From Teichococcus coralli (GTDB taxonomy: Bacteria; Pseudomonadota; Alphaproteobacteria; Acetobacterales; Acetobacteraceae): a stretch of DNA of 64,000 bases. The translations under genes and the position numbers were made by a program. Position 1 is the stretch's first letter. Each line of letters begins with the position of its first letter. The DNA is taken from positions 1 to 64,000 of the forward strand of contig NZ_SNVJ01000007.1 in assembly GCF_009829925.1 (NCBI RefSeq), read 5' to 3'. Below, piece by piece: positions 36,345 to 44,824 of the stretch. The notes under the pieces are model-generated. The model did not search any database. It was not told the DNA's origin and was given only the letters and a program-made list of their open reading frames with translations.

Positions 36345-36779
36345 CTATTCGATCGTGCGGCCTTGCGACTGGGCCGCCAGCGCCCGTGCCATCTGGCTCA
36401 GCGCCTCCTGGTGCTTCTCGTTGTTGATCAGGGAGAAGTTGCGCGCCAGCTCCAGGCACATGCGCTGCCGCACGCCCAGAGGCTGGGTTGCCCCGCTCTC
36501 CTGCAGTCCCTCGAAGAACCAGGAAACCGGCACCCCAAGCACGAGTGCGATCTCGAACAGGCGCCCGGCGGAGATCCGGTTCAGCCCCCGTTCATACTTA
36601 TGCGCCTGCTGATAGGTCACGCCGATCATGCTGGCGAGTTGCTGTTGCGAAAGGCCGAGCATCAGCCGGCGCTCGCGGATGCGAGCGCCGACATGGCGGT
36701 CGGCCAGTCTGGCACGTTGGGTAGTGGCTTCCTCCGGCTCTTCGCCGCGAGGCATGCCGCCCATGTCGGTATCGGCCAT
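36345..36779 (-). CDS. XRE-family transcriptional regulator
   Basis: 144 residues. A Cro/C1-type helix-turn-helix (about 31-88) reads VGARIRERRLMLGLSQQQLA then SMIGVTYQQAHKYERGLNRI. A C-terminal helical region follows. This class is very common in alphaproteobacteria; some act in phase-dependent or stress regulation. It lies just downstream of phaR on the same strand, with 136 bases between, so a link with PHA control is possible but unproven. Confidence 0.9.
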   Translation of the reverse strand: MADTDMGGMPRGEEPEEATTQRARLADRHVGARIRERRLMLGLSQQQLASMIGVTYQQAHKYERGLNRISAGRLFEIALVLGVPVSWFFEGLQESGATQPLGVRQRMCLELARNFSLINNEKHQEALSQMARALAAQSQGRTIE

Positions 36780-36915
36780 TCTCTACCTGTCAGGATGAAA
36801 AATTGCACGAACCCCAAAATACGAGCCCGCGCCCTGCTGTTTATCGCATTTCATTTCCAAATTCTTAAAAACTGTGTGAGGGGCCTCAACTGCGGTAGTC
36901 CTCACGAAAGAAATA

Positions 36916-37521
36916 TCACCTATTTGGTTCTGAACGCTGTTCTGCCATCTGTTCGCGCAGGAGGCGAATTTCTGCTTTAAGCGCCGCAATCTCCTCGGCT
37001 TCGGCCGATTGCGGGGTTCCGGCGCCGCCTTCATCCCGCCGCGGAAACGGACTGAACAGCGACATGGCGCGTTCCATCATCGCCATGTTCTGCTTACTCA
37101 TCTCCTCCAGCCTGACCAGAGGATTGAAGTTCCCCATGGTTTGCTCGACCGAAACGCGCATTTGCTCCTGCTGGCGGGCGAAGCTGCCCATCGCGAACTC
37201 CAGATAGCGCGGCACCAGGGACTGCAGGCTGTCGCCATAGAAGCCGATCAACTGCCGCAGGAACGGAATGGGAAGCAGGTTCCGCCCCTTGGCCTCCTCC
37301 TCGACGATGATCTGCGTCAGCACGCTGCGCGTGATGTCATCACCCGACTTGGCGTCATAGACCACGAAGTTGCGGCCCTCGCGCACCATCCCGGCGAGAT
37401 CCTCGAGCGTCACATAGGATGAGGCTTCCGTGTTGTAGAGGCGCCGATTGGCATATTTTTTGATGACGACTGTGGGCTTCGGCTGTTCGTCCGTCTTTTT
37501 CTGTGCTGCCTGTTCGGTCAT
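36916..37521 (-). CDS. phaR: Polyhydroxyalkanoate synthesis regulator PhaR
   Basis: 201 residues. The N-terminal PHB/PHA accumulation regulator DNA-binding domain begins VVIKKYANRRLYNTEASSYV, followed by TLEDLAGMVREGRNFVVYDA. The middle PHB_acc region includes LPIPFLRQLIGFYGDSLQSLVPRYLE split over residues 82-107. The C-terminus is a short coiled coil (AEEIAALKAEIRLLREQMAE). PhaR senses polymer and represses phasin and PHA genes in relatives. It diverges from the PHA synthase-like genes. Confidence 0.95.
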   Translation of the reverse strand: MTEQAAQKKTDEQPKPTVVIKKYANRRLYNTEASSYVTLEDLAGMVREGRNFVVYDAKSGDDITRSVLTQIIVEEEAKGRNLLPIPFLRQLIGFYGDSLQSLVPRYLEFAMGSFARQQEQMRVSVEQTMGNFNPLVRLEEMSKQNMAMMERAMSLFSPFPRRDEGGAGTPQSAEAEEIAALKAEIRLLREQMAEQRSEPNR

Positions 37522-37679
37522 TGCGCCCTCCCGTCCCGCTTCGTGAGGAGGCGAGGCTAGCATGGCCTCACGGGCGGGAATATGCCGATGGCACCGCTGC
37601 CCTTTCCCTGCGCGGCGGCGGCGTTATGTTCCGCGCGGGCCGGCGACCTGGCCGTTGCGCGCGCATCACAGGGGATGGC

Positions 37680-38189
37680 ATGGCAGGGCCCGAGCAACCT
37701 TCCGCGACCGGTGCCGGCGACCCGCCCGGCGGATCCGAGGCACTGGAGCGGCTGGCGGAGGACTGGATCACACTGTGGCAGAGCGAGATCGCGGCGCTGG
37801 CGACGGACCGCGAGGTGGCCGAGGGCTGGTCCGCCTGGACGGCGCTGACAGCCGCATGGATGCGTGCCGCGGCCGCATCGCACCCGTTCCGCCCCGGCGG
37901 CTCCTGGGGAAGTTCCGCAGGCGCCGCGGCGGAGCCCCCGCGTGAGCCTCCCGCCTCGCCGCGGGCCACGCCCGCTGTTCCTGCACCTGGGCCTGGCCAT
38001 GGCGCGCGGCCTGGGGGCGGGCCTGACCCTGCCGCCGGATCACCCTCCCGGGAGCGACGGAGCGAAGACGCCGGCGCCCTGCTCGGCCGCATCGCCGAAC
38101 TGGAGCGCCGCCTGGCCGATCTCGAAGGCCGGGCGGCAGGAGCTGCAGCGGATCAACGGCGCCCTCGCCGCCGGCGGCCACCGGCCTGA
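37680..38189 (+). CDS. Small protein preceding the PhaC-like gene, possible synthase partner
   Basis: 169 residues. The N-terminal part (LERLAEDWITLWQSEIAALA) is helical and a Pro/Ala/Gly-rich linker follows. The C-terminus is a short coiled coil, LLGRIAELERRLADLEGRAA, and a basic tail. It lies between phaR and the PhaC-like gene. Its frame overlaps or abuts the synthase start, suggesting coupled expression. The layout recalls PhaE or phasin-like partners, but there is no clear homology; partner function is inference. Confidence 0.65.
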   Translation: MAGPEQPSATGAGDPPGGSEALERLAEDWITLWQSEIAALATDREVAEGWSAWTALTAAWMRAAAASHPFRPGGSWGSSAGAAAEPPREPPASPRATPAVPAPGPGHGARPGGGPDPAAGSPSRERRSEDAGALLGRIAELERRLADLEGRAAGAAADQRRPRRRRPPA

Positions 38190-38205
38190 GCAGTTCCGCG
38201 CCGCC

Positions 38206-39213
38206 GTGCTGCGCCGCCTGGCGCGGCAGGACCGGGCGCTGGTCGCCGGCATCGCCGCCTACCGCCGCCACCCCTGGCGGCGTCAGGAGCCCGACCTGCC
38301 GGTGCTCTGGCGCGAGGGCGGTTCCCGGCTGCTGGACTATGGCGGCGCCGGCCCGCCTTTGCTGGTGGTGCCCTCCCTGGTCAACCGCGCCTATGTGCTC
38401 GACCTGCTGCCGGAGCATTCCATGCTGCGCTGGTTCGCGGCGCAGGGCCACCGCGTGCTGCTGCTCGACTGGGGCTGGCCGGAGGAGGCGGAACGGGCCT
38501 TCACCCTCACCGACTACATCGCCGGGCGGCTGGAACGGGCGCTCGCCGCGCCTTCCCTCGCGCCGCTCGGGCCGGTGGCGCTGATGGGGTACTGCATGGG
38601 GGGACTGCTCGCCCTTGGCGCCGCGCTGCGCCGGCCGGAGCGGCTGCGGGGCCTGGCGCTGCTCGCCACGCCCTGGGACTTCCACGCCGGCGAGGCCGCG
38701 CCGGCCCGGGCGCTGGCCGCCCTGCTGCCCGGGCTGGAGCCGCTGATGCAAGCCGGCGATGTCCTGCCGGTGGACGTCATCCAGGCGCTCTTCGCCGCGC
38801 GCGATCCCTGGGGCATCGCCGCCAAGTTCCGCGCCTTCGCCGCCATGGAGGCCGACAGCCCCCGCGCCCGCCACTTCGTCGCGCTGGAGGACTGGCTGAA
38901 CGACGGCATCCCGCTCGCCGCCCCGGTGGCGCGGGAGGCGCTGGGCGGCTGGTATGGACGCAATGATCCGGGTCAGGGACGCTGGCGCGTCGCCGGGGCC
39001 GTCGTGGAGCCGGCCGCGCTCGCGGTTCCCGCCTTCGCCGCGGTGCCGCGGGCCGACCGCATCGTGCCGCCGGCCTCCGCCCTGGCCCTGGCAGAGCGTC
39101 TGCCCGGCGGCCATATCGAGATGGTTTCGGCCGGGCATATCGGCATGGCCGCGGGCAGCCGCGCGGAGGCGGCGCTGTGGCAGCCGCTCCGCCGCTGGCT
39201 GGCGGGCTTGTAG
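38206..39213 (+). CDS. PhaC-like polyhydroxyalkanoate synthase / alpha-beta hydrolase
   Basis: Alpha/beta-hydrolase with a PHA-synthase-like lipase box, GYCMGG, in which Cys (codon 38593) replaces Ser. The triad continues with Asp in VPRADRIVPP and His in VSAGHIGMA. Polymerises hydroxyacyl-CoA in PhaC relatives. Homology begins around QFRAAVLRRLARQDRALVAG, but no ATG precedes it closely. GTG 38206 (335 residues) is the conservative start. ATG 37999 would give 404 residues but overlap the previous gene by 190 bases in another frame. Its context between phaR and phaA supports the role; it is shorter than class I synthases. Confidence 0.75.
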   Translation: MLRRLARQDRALVAGIAAYRRHPWRRQEPDLPVLWREGGSRLLDYGGAGPPLLVVPSLVNRAYVLDLLPEHSMLRWFAAQGHRVLLLDWGWPEEAERAFTLTDYIAGRLERALAAPSLAPLGPVALMGYCMGGLLALGAALRRPERLRGLALLATPWDFHAGEAAPARALAALLPGLEPLMQAGDVLPVDVIQALFAARDPWGIAAKFRAFAAMEADSPRARHFVALEDWLNDGIPLAAPVAREALGGWYGRNDPGQGRWRVAGAVVEPAALAVPAFAAVPRADRIVPPASALALAERLPGGHIEMVSAGHIGMAAGSRAEAALWQPLRRWLAGL

Positions 39214-39306
39214 GGCAAGCACCCTACGGCGCAGAGTTAGGTTCGAGCACAAGCCGGTGCCCGGCCGCAGGCCGGCAGCGGAAACATCGGGGGAGTACCC
39301 AGCCTC

Positions 39307-40482
39307 ATGACCGACATCGTCATCGCATCGGCCGCGCGCACGCCCGTGGGCGCCTTCAACGGCGCCTTCGCCAGCCTGTCGGCCCACGCCCTGGGCGAGG
39401 CCGCCATCAAGGCCGCCCTCGCCCGCGCCGGCATCGAGGCCACCGAGGTGGACGAGGTGATCCTCGGCCAGATCCTCACCGCCGGCGCCGGGCAGAACCC
39501 GGCCCGCCAGGCCTCGGTGAACGCCGGCATCCCGGTCGAGCGCACCGCCTTCGGCATCAACCAGCTCTGCGGCTCCGGCCTGCGCGCCGTGGCGCTGGCG
39601 GCGCAGCAGATCGCGACCGGGGATGCCTCGATCGTCGTCGCCGGCGGGCAGGAGAGTATGACCCAGGCGCCGCACTGCGCCCAGCTCCGCGCGGGCGTGA
39701 AGATGGGCGACTTCCAGATGGTCGACACCATGATCCGCGACGGGCTGTGGGATGCCTTCAACGGCTACCACATGGGCAACACCGCCGAGAACGTGGCCGA
39801 GAAGTACCAGATCAGCCGCGACGAGCAGGACGAGTTCGCCTTCAACTCGCAGCACAAGGCCGGCGAGGCGATGCGCCAGGGCCGCTTCAAGGACGAGATC
39901 GCGCCCGTCACCGTGAAGGGCCGCAAGGGCGACGTGGTGGTGGAGAACGACGAGTATCCGAAGCCGGACACGACGCGCGAGATCCTGGCCAAGCTGCGCC
40001 CGGCCTTTTCCAAGACGGGCAGCGTCACCGCCGGCAATGCCAGCGGCATCAACGACGGCGCCGCCGCGCTGGTGGTGATGTCGGCGGCCGAGGCCTCGAA
40101 GCGCGGCCTGACGCCGCTGGCGCGCATCGCCTCCTGGGCCACCGCGGGCGTGGACCCCTCGATCATGGGCACCGGCCCGATCCCGTCCAGCCGCAAGGCG
40201 CTGCAGAAGGCCGGCTGGAACATCCAGGACCTCGACCTGATCGAGGCCAACGAGGCTTTCGCCGCCCAGGCCTGCGCGGTGAACAAGGACCTGGGCTGGG
40301 ACACCTCCAAGGTGAACGTCAATGGCGGCGCCATCGCCCTCGGCCACCCGATCGGCGCCTCCGGCGCCCGCGTGCTGACCACCCTGCTCTACGGCATGAA
40401 GGCGCGCGGCGCGAAGAAGGGCCTCGCCACGCTGTGCATCGGCGGCGGCATGGGCGTCGCCATGTGCGTCGAGGCGGCCTGA
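39307..40482 (+). CDS. phaA: Acetyl-CoA C-acetyltransferase (beta-ketothiolase)
   Basis: Condenses two acetyl-CoA to acetoacetyl-CoA, the first step of PHB synthesis. The 391-residue thiolase has the acylated Cys in [19 protein letters not shown], the C-terminal [19 protein letters not shown] (His) and the second Cys in [12 protein letters not shown]. It sits downstream of the PhaC-like gene, with a 93-base gap, and is followed by the tandem repeat array. Confidence 0.96.
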   Translation: MTDIVIASAARTPVGAFNGAFASLSAHALGEAAIKAALARAGIEATEVDEVILGQILTAGAGQNPARQASVNAGIPVERTAFGINQLCGSGLRAVALAAQQIATGDASIVVAGGQESMTQAPHCAQLRAGVKMGDFQMVDTMIRDGLWDAFNGYHMGNTAENVAEKYQISRDEQDEFAFNSQHKAGEAMRQGRFKDEIAPVTVKGRKGDVVVENDEYPKPDTTREILAKLRPAFSKTGSVTAGNASGINDGAAALVVMSAAEASKRGLTPLARIASWATAGVDPSIMGTGPIPSSRKALQKAGWNIQDLDLIEANEAFAAQACAVNKDLGWDTSKVNVNGGAIALGHPIGASGARVLTTLLYGMKARGAKKGLATLCIGGGMGVAMCVEAA

Positions 40483-40497
40483 ACGCAGCGCTTTTCT

Positions 40498-41170
40498 GGG
40501 GAGGGCTCCGCCCTCCCCGAACCCCGGCCCGCCTCCTCTCAGGGATGGCTCCGCCCTCCCCGAACCCCGGCCTGCCTCCTCTCAGGGAGGGCTCCGCCCT
40601 CCCCGAACCCCGGCCTGCCTCCTCTCAGGGAGGGCTCCGCCCTCCCCGAACCCCGGCCTGCCTCCTCTCAGGGAGGGCTCCGCCCTCCCCGAACCCCGGC
40701 CTGCCTCCTCTCAGGGAGGGCTCCGCCCTCCCCGAACCCCGGCCTGCCTCCTCTCAGGGAGGGCTCCGCCCTCCCCGAACCCCGGCCTGCCTCCTCTCAG
40801 GGAGGGCTCCGCCCTCCCCGAACCCCGGCCTGCCTCCTCTCAGGGAGGGCTCCGCCCTCCCCGAACCCCGGCCTGCCTCCTCTCAGGGAGGGCTCCGCCC
40901 TCCCCGAACCCCGGCCTGCCTCCTCTCAGGGAGGGCTCCGCCCTCCCCGAACCCCGGCCTGCCTCCTCTCAGGGAGGGCTCCGCCCTCCCCGAACCCCGG
41001 CCTGCCTCCTCTCAGGGAGGGCTCCGCCCTCCCCGAACCCCGGCCTGCCTCCTCTCAGGGAGGGCTCCGCCCTCCCCGAACCCCGGCCTGCCTCCTCTCA
41101 GGGAGGGCTCCGCCCTCCCCGAACCCCGGCCTGCCTCCTCTCAGGGAGGGCTCCGCCCTCCCCGAACCCC
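40498..41170. repeat. Tandem array of sixteen 43-bp hairpin repeats
   Basis: The CGAACCCC landmark recurs exactly every 43 bases from 40518 to 41163, giving 16 occurrences and 15 full periods. Each unit holds a 7-9 bp stem, GGGAGGGC-TCC-GCCCTCCC, then CGAACCCCGGCC and a pyrimidine-rich TGCCTCCTCTCA. The first two units carry single differences (GGCCCGCC; GGGATGGCT); the following units look identical. The period is not a multiple of three, so coding selection cannot explain it. It lies between convergent phaA and the SMP-30 gene and could act as a strong two-way transcription barrier; that is inference. Confidence 0.95.
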
Positions 41171-41205
41171 TCCGGCCGGAGTGGTTGAACCAACCCGGCC
41201 GCCGC

Positions 41206-42285
41206 TCAGCAGAAATGCGCCCCGCGGGCCTCTACCGGCACCACATAGAGCGACTGGCTGGCGGTCATGAACAACAGGTTCCGCCGCGTGCCGCCGAAGC
41301 AGACATTGCTGCAGATCTCGGGCAGGCGGATCTGCCCGATGCGCGCGCCGTCGGGGGCGAAGACGTGGACGCCGTCATACCCCTCCCCCACCCATCCGGC
41401 CGAGGACCAGACATTGCCCTCGGTGTCGCAGCGGATGCCGTCCGCCAGGCCCGACTTCCCGTCCAGCGTCATGTCGGCGAAGCTGCGCGGGTTGCGCAGG
41501 GCGCCGCCCTCGACGTCATAGGCCCAGATGATGTTGCGGGCCTCCGGATAGTGGCTGCTGCCGGTGTCCGCCACATAGAGCATCCGGTAGTCCGGGCTGA
41601 AGCAGAGGCCGTTCGGCTTGAAGGGCTGGTCCGCCACCTTGGTGACCTCGCCCGACTGGCCGTCGATGCGGTAGACCGCCTCCTTGATGAAGGGGCGCGG
41701 GCTGCCGGTGTCGTAGCGGTGCCCTTCATACTCCACCAGGGCGCCGTAGCCGGGGTCGGTGAACCAGATGCTGCCGTCCTCCGGGTGGACCACCACGTCG
41801 TTGGGCGCGTTGAACTCGCCGTCCGGCCCTTTCGCCGCCAGCACCGTCACGCGGCCATCCGGCTCGTGGCGCGCCACGTCCCGCTGCAGGTGGCGGCAGG
41901 AGACCTGCCGCCCCTCGCGGTCGAAGGTGTTGCCGTTGGTGAAGCCGGAGGGGCTGCGGAAGCGGGGGGAGACGTGCTCGTCCTCCGCCGTCATGCGCAG
42001 GCAGACGTTGTTCGGGATGTCGGACCACACCAGGAAGCGCCCGTTGGCATGCCAGGCCGGCCCCTCGGCCCAGCCCATGCCGGTGTGCAGCCGGCGGATC
42101 GCGGCGTTGCCGAGCTTGGCCCTGAAGCGCTTCGGATCGTGCACGAGGACGTCGGGGTCCGGGTAGCGCGCCGGCGGGGCGCCCGGGCCGTAGTCGCGCT
42201 GCGCCAGGACGGGCAAGGCCACCAGGGTGCTGAGCGCGCCACCGATGAGGGCGCGCCGGGGCGGCATGACATGATGCAGGTCCAT
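41206..42285 (-). CDS. SMP-30/gluconolactonase family protein, exported
   Basis: 359 residues. The N-terminus MPPRRALIGGALSTLVALPV, seven residues into the ORF, ends in LAQ and looks like a Sec or Tat signal. The beta-propeller body has MGWAEGPAW (metal Glu), GFTNGNTFDREG, GEFNAPNDVVVHPEDGSIWF and KPNGLCFSPDYRMLYVADTG. The family includes lactonases that open gluconolactone and related sugar lactones. A periplasmic sugar-lactone role would suit a PQQ-using organism, but the substrate is unproven. ATG 42285 follows GGAGGAACG. Confidence 0.9.
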   Translation of the reverse strand: MDLHHVMPPRRALIGGALSTLVALPVLAQRDYGPGAPPARYPDPDVLVHDPKRFRAKLGNAAIRRLHTGMGWAEGPAWHANGRFLVWSDIPNNVCLRMTAEDEHVSPRFRSPSGFTNGNTFDREGRQVSCRHLQRDVARHEPDGRVTVLAAKGPDGEFNAPNDVVVHPEDGSIWFTDPGYGALVEYEGHRYDTGSPRPFIKEAVYRIDGQSGEVTKVADQPFKPNGLCFSPDYRMLYVADTGSSHYPEARNIIWAYDVEGGALRNPRSFADMTLDGKSGLADGIRCDTEGNVWSSAGWVGEGYDGVHVFAPDGARIGQIRLPEICSNVCFGGTRRNLLFMTASQSLYVVPVEARGAHFC

Positions 42286-42443
42286 TTTCGTTCCTCCCTG
42301 TCCCGTCTTGGGCGGGACCGGGCGGAACCATGCCGCCGGCGGCGGGAGGAAGGCCAATCATCGGCGCGTGTGGCACCGGTTACGCATGGCCGGCGCGCCT
42401 GCGCCACCCCGGCGCGAGGGGGGAGGCAGGCGCCGCCGGATGC

Positions 42444-43826
42444 TCAGGCGGCGGGACTGATGTTCTGGTTCACGCGGAAGAAGTTCCCGGGATCGTAGGC
42501 GCGCTTCACCGCCGCCAGGCGGGCATAGTTGTCGCCATAGGCGGCCTGGATCCTGCCCGCCGCCTCGTCGCTGTCCATGAAGTTGACGTAGCCGCCGCCG
42601 GGATTGTGCGGATGGACCGCCTGCCAGTAGCTCCGGCCCCAGGACTTCAGGGCCGTGGCCTTCGCGGGATCGGGATCGATGCCGGCGATCACCATGGACC
42701 AGGTGGCGTCCCGCGCGCCCCAGGGCGTTGCGCCCCTGTCCACCTGCCGGGCCGCCCTGTCGATCGGGTAGAGGTGCATGAGGGACAGCTCGCTCGGCGT
42801 CTCCGCGGCGTGGCGCAGGTGCTCCTCGATCGCGGCGTCGCTGAGGTCGCGGACGAAATCGCCCTTCCAGTACCATTGCAGGCCGCTCGGCAGCAGCGGG
42901 TCGAACAGGCTCTGCAGCGCCGGGAAGGGCATTTCGCCCAGATGCTCGAAGATGGGCCTCGGAAGCTCGGTGCGGACCGGGCGCAGCGCCCGCTCGGCCT
43001 CTTCAGCCGGGCCGACATAGCAGCAGATCAGGGCGCAGATGCGCCGCCCCCAGAGCTCCTCCGGGAAGGGCGGCGTGGAGGGAACGGTCTTGAGGCCCAG
43101 CACGGCGCAGAGCTCGGCCGGCGCCCCCGGCAGGAAATCGCGGTACCACCGCATGATCTCGCGCGCCTGCGCCTGGTCCCAGAAGATCGGCCCGGCATAG
43201 ACGGTGCTGACGGGATGGGCGCGGAACAGGAAGCTGGTGACCACGCCGAAATTGCCGCCACCGCCGCGCAGCGCCCAGTAGAGATCCTGGTTCTGCGCCT
43301 CGCTGGCGGTGACGAAGCGGCCATCGGCCAGCACCACGTCGGCTTCCAGCAGGTTGTCGATGGTCAGGCCGAACTTCCGCGTCAGGTAGCCGGTGCCGCC
43401 GCCCAGCGCCAGGCCGGCGATGCCGGTGGTCGAGACGATGCCGGCGGGCACCGCCAGGCCGAAGGCATGGGTGGCATGGTCCATGTCGCCCTGGGTGCAG
43501 CCCGGCCCGACGCGCACGCTGCGCGCCGCCGGATCCACCCGCACCCCCTTCATCAGCGACAGGTCGATCACCAGGCCGTCGTCGCAGCTGCCGAGGCCCG
43601 GGCCGTTATGGCCGCCGCCACGGATGGCCACGAGCATCTCGTTCTCGCGGGCGAAGCGCACCGCCGCCATCACGTCCGCCACGTCGAGGCAGCGGGCGAC
43701 CAGCAACGGGCGCCGGTGAATCATGGCGTTGTAGAGCTTGCAGGCCTCGGCGTAGCCGGGGTCCTCCCGGCCGATCAGCGGACCCCGGAGCGTCTGCCGG
43801 AATGCCGCCAAAGCTTCGGTGCGCAT
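42444..43826 (-). CDS. FAD-linked oxidoreductase, berberine-bridge-enzyme type
   Basis: 460 residues. The PCMH-type FAD domain has AIRGGGHNGPGLGSCDDGLV, with the His that is covalently flavinylated in this family, and GGGTGYLTRKFGLTIDNLL. The C-terminal BBE motif is YDPGNFFRVNQNI. Members oxidise sugars, alcohols or alkaloids; the substrate is unknown. There is no signal peptide. The ATG has a GGGGAGG ribosome site, and the gene diverges from the VOC protein across a 178-base promoter region. Confidence 0.92.
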   Translation of the reverse strand: MRTEALAAFRQTLRGPLIGREDPGYAEACKLYNAMIHRRPLLVARCLDVADVMAAVRFARENEMLVAIRGGGHNGPGLGSCDDGLVIDLSLMKGVRVDPAARSVRVGPGCTQGDMDHATHAFGLAVPAGIVSTTGIAGLALGGGTGYLTRKFGLTIDNLLEADVVLADGRFVTASEAQNQDLYWALRGGGGNFGVVTSFLFRAHPVSTVYAGPIFWDQAQAREIMRWYRDFLPGAPAELCAVLGLKTVPSTPPFPEELWGRRICALICCYVGPAEEAERALRPVRTELPRPIFEHLGEMPFPALQSLFDPLLPSGLQWYWKGDFVRDLSDAAIEEHLRHAAETPSELSLMHLYPIDRAARQVDRGATPWGARDATWSMVIAGIDPDPAKATALKSWGRSYWQAVHPHNPGGGYVNFMDSDEAAGRIQAAYGDNYARLAAVKRAYDPGNFFRVNQNISPAA

Positions 43827-44004
43827 GACCGCCTCCCCTTTTCCCCCTGGTGAAGGACGGCCACAGGCTAGGCCGGGGGGCGGAGGGCCTTCCATGCCGG
43901 GGCGTCGCGCATTCTTGCCTGAGCGTCCTAAACTGGCAGCCAGGGCGGGCCCGCCCGGCGCCACCGCCGCCGGCCCGCCCCCCACCACAGGCAGGAGGCT
44001 CGCC

Positions 44005-44382
44005 ATGATCCACCACGTCTCGCTTGGCACCAGCGACGTCGGGCGCGCCCGCGCCTTCTACGATCCGGTTCTGGCCGTGGTCGGCTTCCGCCTCATCCGG
44101 CAGGATGGCGAAGCCGTGCACTACGGCACCGGGGAGATCCTGTTCAGCCTTGTCGTTCCGGTGGACGGGCGCCCGGCCTCGCCGGGGAACGGCGTCCATG
44201 TGGCCTTCGCGGCGCAGGACAAGGCCATGGTGCAGGCGTTCCACCGCGCCGCTCTCGCGCATGGCGGCAGCGAGGACGGCGCGCCCGGCCTTCGCCCCGA
44301 ATACAACGCCAACTACTATGCCGCCTTTGTCCGCGACCCGGACGGCAACAAGCTTGAGGCCGTCACCCATTCCTCTCGCTGA
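44005..44382 (+). CDS. VOC family (glyoxalase-like) protein
   Basis: 125-residue vicinal-oxygen-chelate protein beginning MIHHVSLGTSDVGRARAFYD. Metal-binding positions appear as H in IHHVSLG, E in the TGEIL region and E in DPDGNKLEAV. Members include lactoylglutathione lyases and dioxygenases; the exact activity is unknown. An AGGAGG ribosome site lies six bases before the ATG. Followed by a cupin gene after 14 bases. Confidence 0.9.
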   Translation: MIHHVSLGTSDVGRARAFYDPVLAVVGFRLIRQDGEAVHYGTGEILFSLVVPVDGRPASPGNGVHVAFAAQDKAMVQAFHRAALAHGGSEDGAPGLRPEYNANYYAAFVRDPDGNKLEAVTHSSR

Positions 44383-44396
44383 ACGGGAGCCTGCGC

Positions 44397-44765
44397 ATGG
44401 CCTTTTCCGTGTCCGCTTCCTTTGGCCGCCTTGCCGAGGGCGGCCCCCGCCCCGGCCCCGGCGAGGAATGCTTTCTAGACCTGCTGGCGGCGCCGGGTGG
44501 CGCCCGGGTCGAGCGGATCCTCTCGCGCGGCGCCGCCAGTCCGCCAGGCTTCTGGTACGAGCAGGAGGGGGACGAGTTCGTGCTGCTGCTGTCGGGCGCC
44601 GCCGTGCTGGCCTTCCCGGATGGCACGGAACGGCGCCTGCGGGCCGGGGACCACGCCATCCTGCCCGCCTTCTGCCGCCACCGTGTCGCCTGGACGGACC
44701 CGGCCGGGGAAACGCTCTGGCTGGCCGTCCACATGCCGCCGCGACGGCAGGAGGCGCCGGTCTGA
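44397..44765 (+). CDS. Cupin domain protein
   Basis: 122 residues with one double-stranded beta-helix. Likely metal-ligand region: FWYEQEGDEFVLLLSGAAVL, then LRAGDHAILPAFCRHRVAW. It is closest in pattern to small phosphomannose-isomerase-like cupins. No specific function. Probably co-transcribed with the VOC gene. Confidence 0.85.
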   Translation: MAFSVSASFGRLAEGGPRPGPGEECFLDLLAAPGGARVERILSRGAASPPGFWYEQEGDEFVLLLSGAAVLAFPDGTERRLRAGDHAILPAFCRHRVAWTDPAGETLWLAVHMPPRRQEAPV

Positions 44766-44824
44766 AAGGGGGCTTGCCGCGCCGGGCGGCGGAGGGGGCG
44801 CGGCCTCGTGCCGGGCGCGCGGGA

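Noticed and set aside
40498-41170. CRISPR array
   Set aside because: Copies are contiguous 43-bp tandem repeats without variable spacers, and no cas genes are nearby.
39177-41270. A 697-codon open frame running through the tandem repeats with a 43-residue protein repeat
   Set aside because: It is a shadow of phaA in another frame followed by the 43-bp array, which stays open in all frames because the unit lacks stops. No ribosome site or homology supports it.
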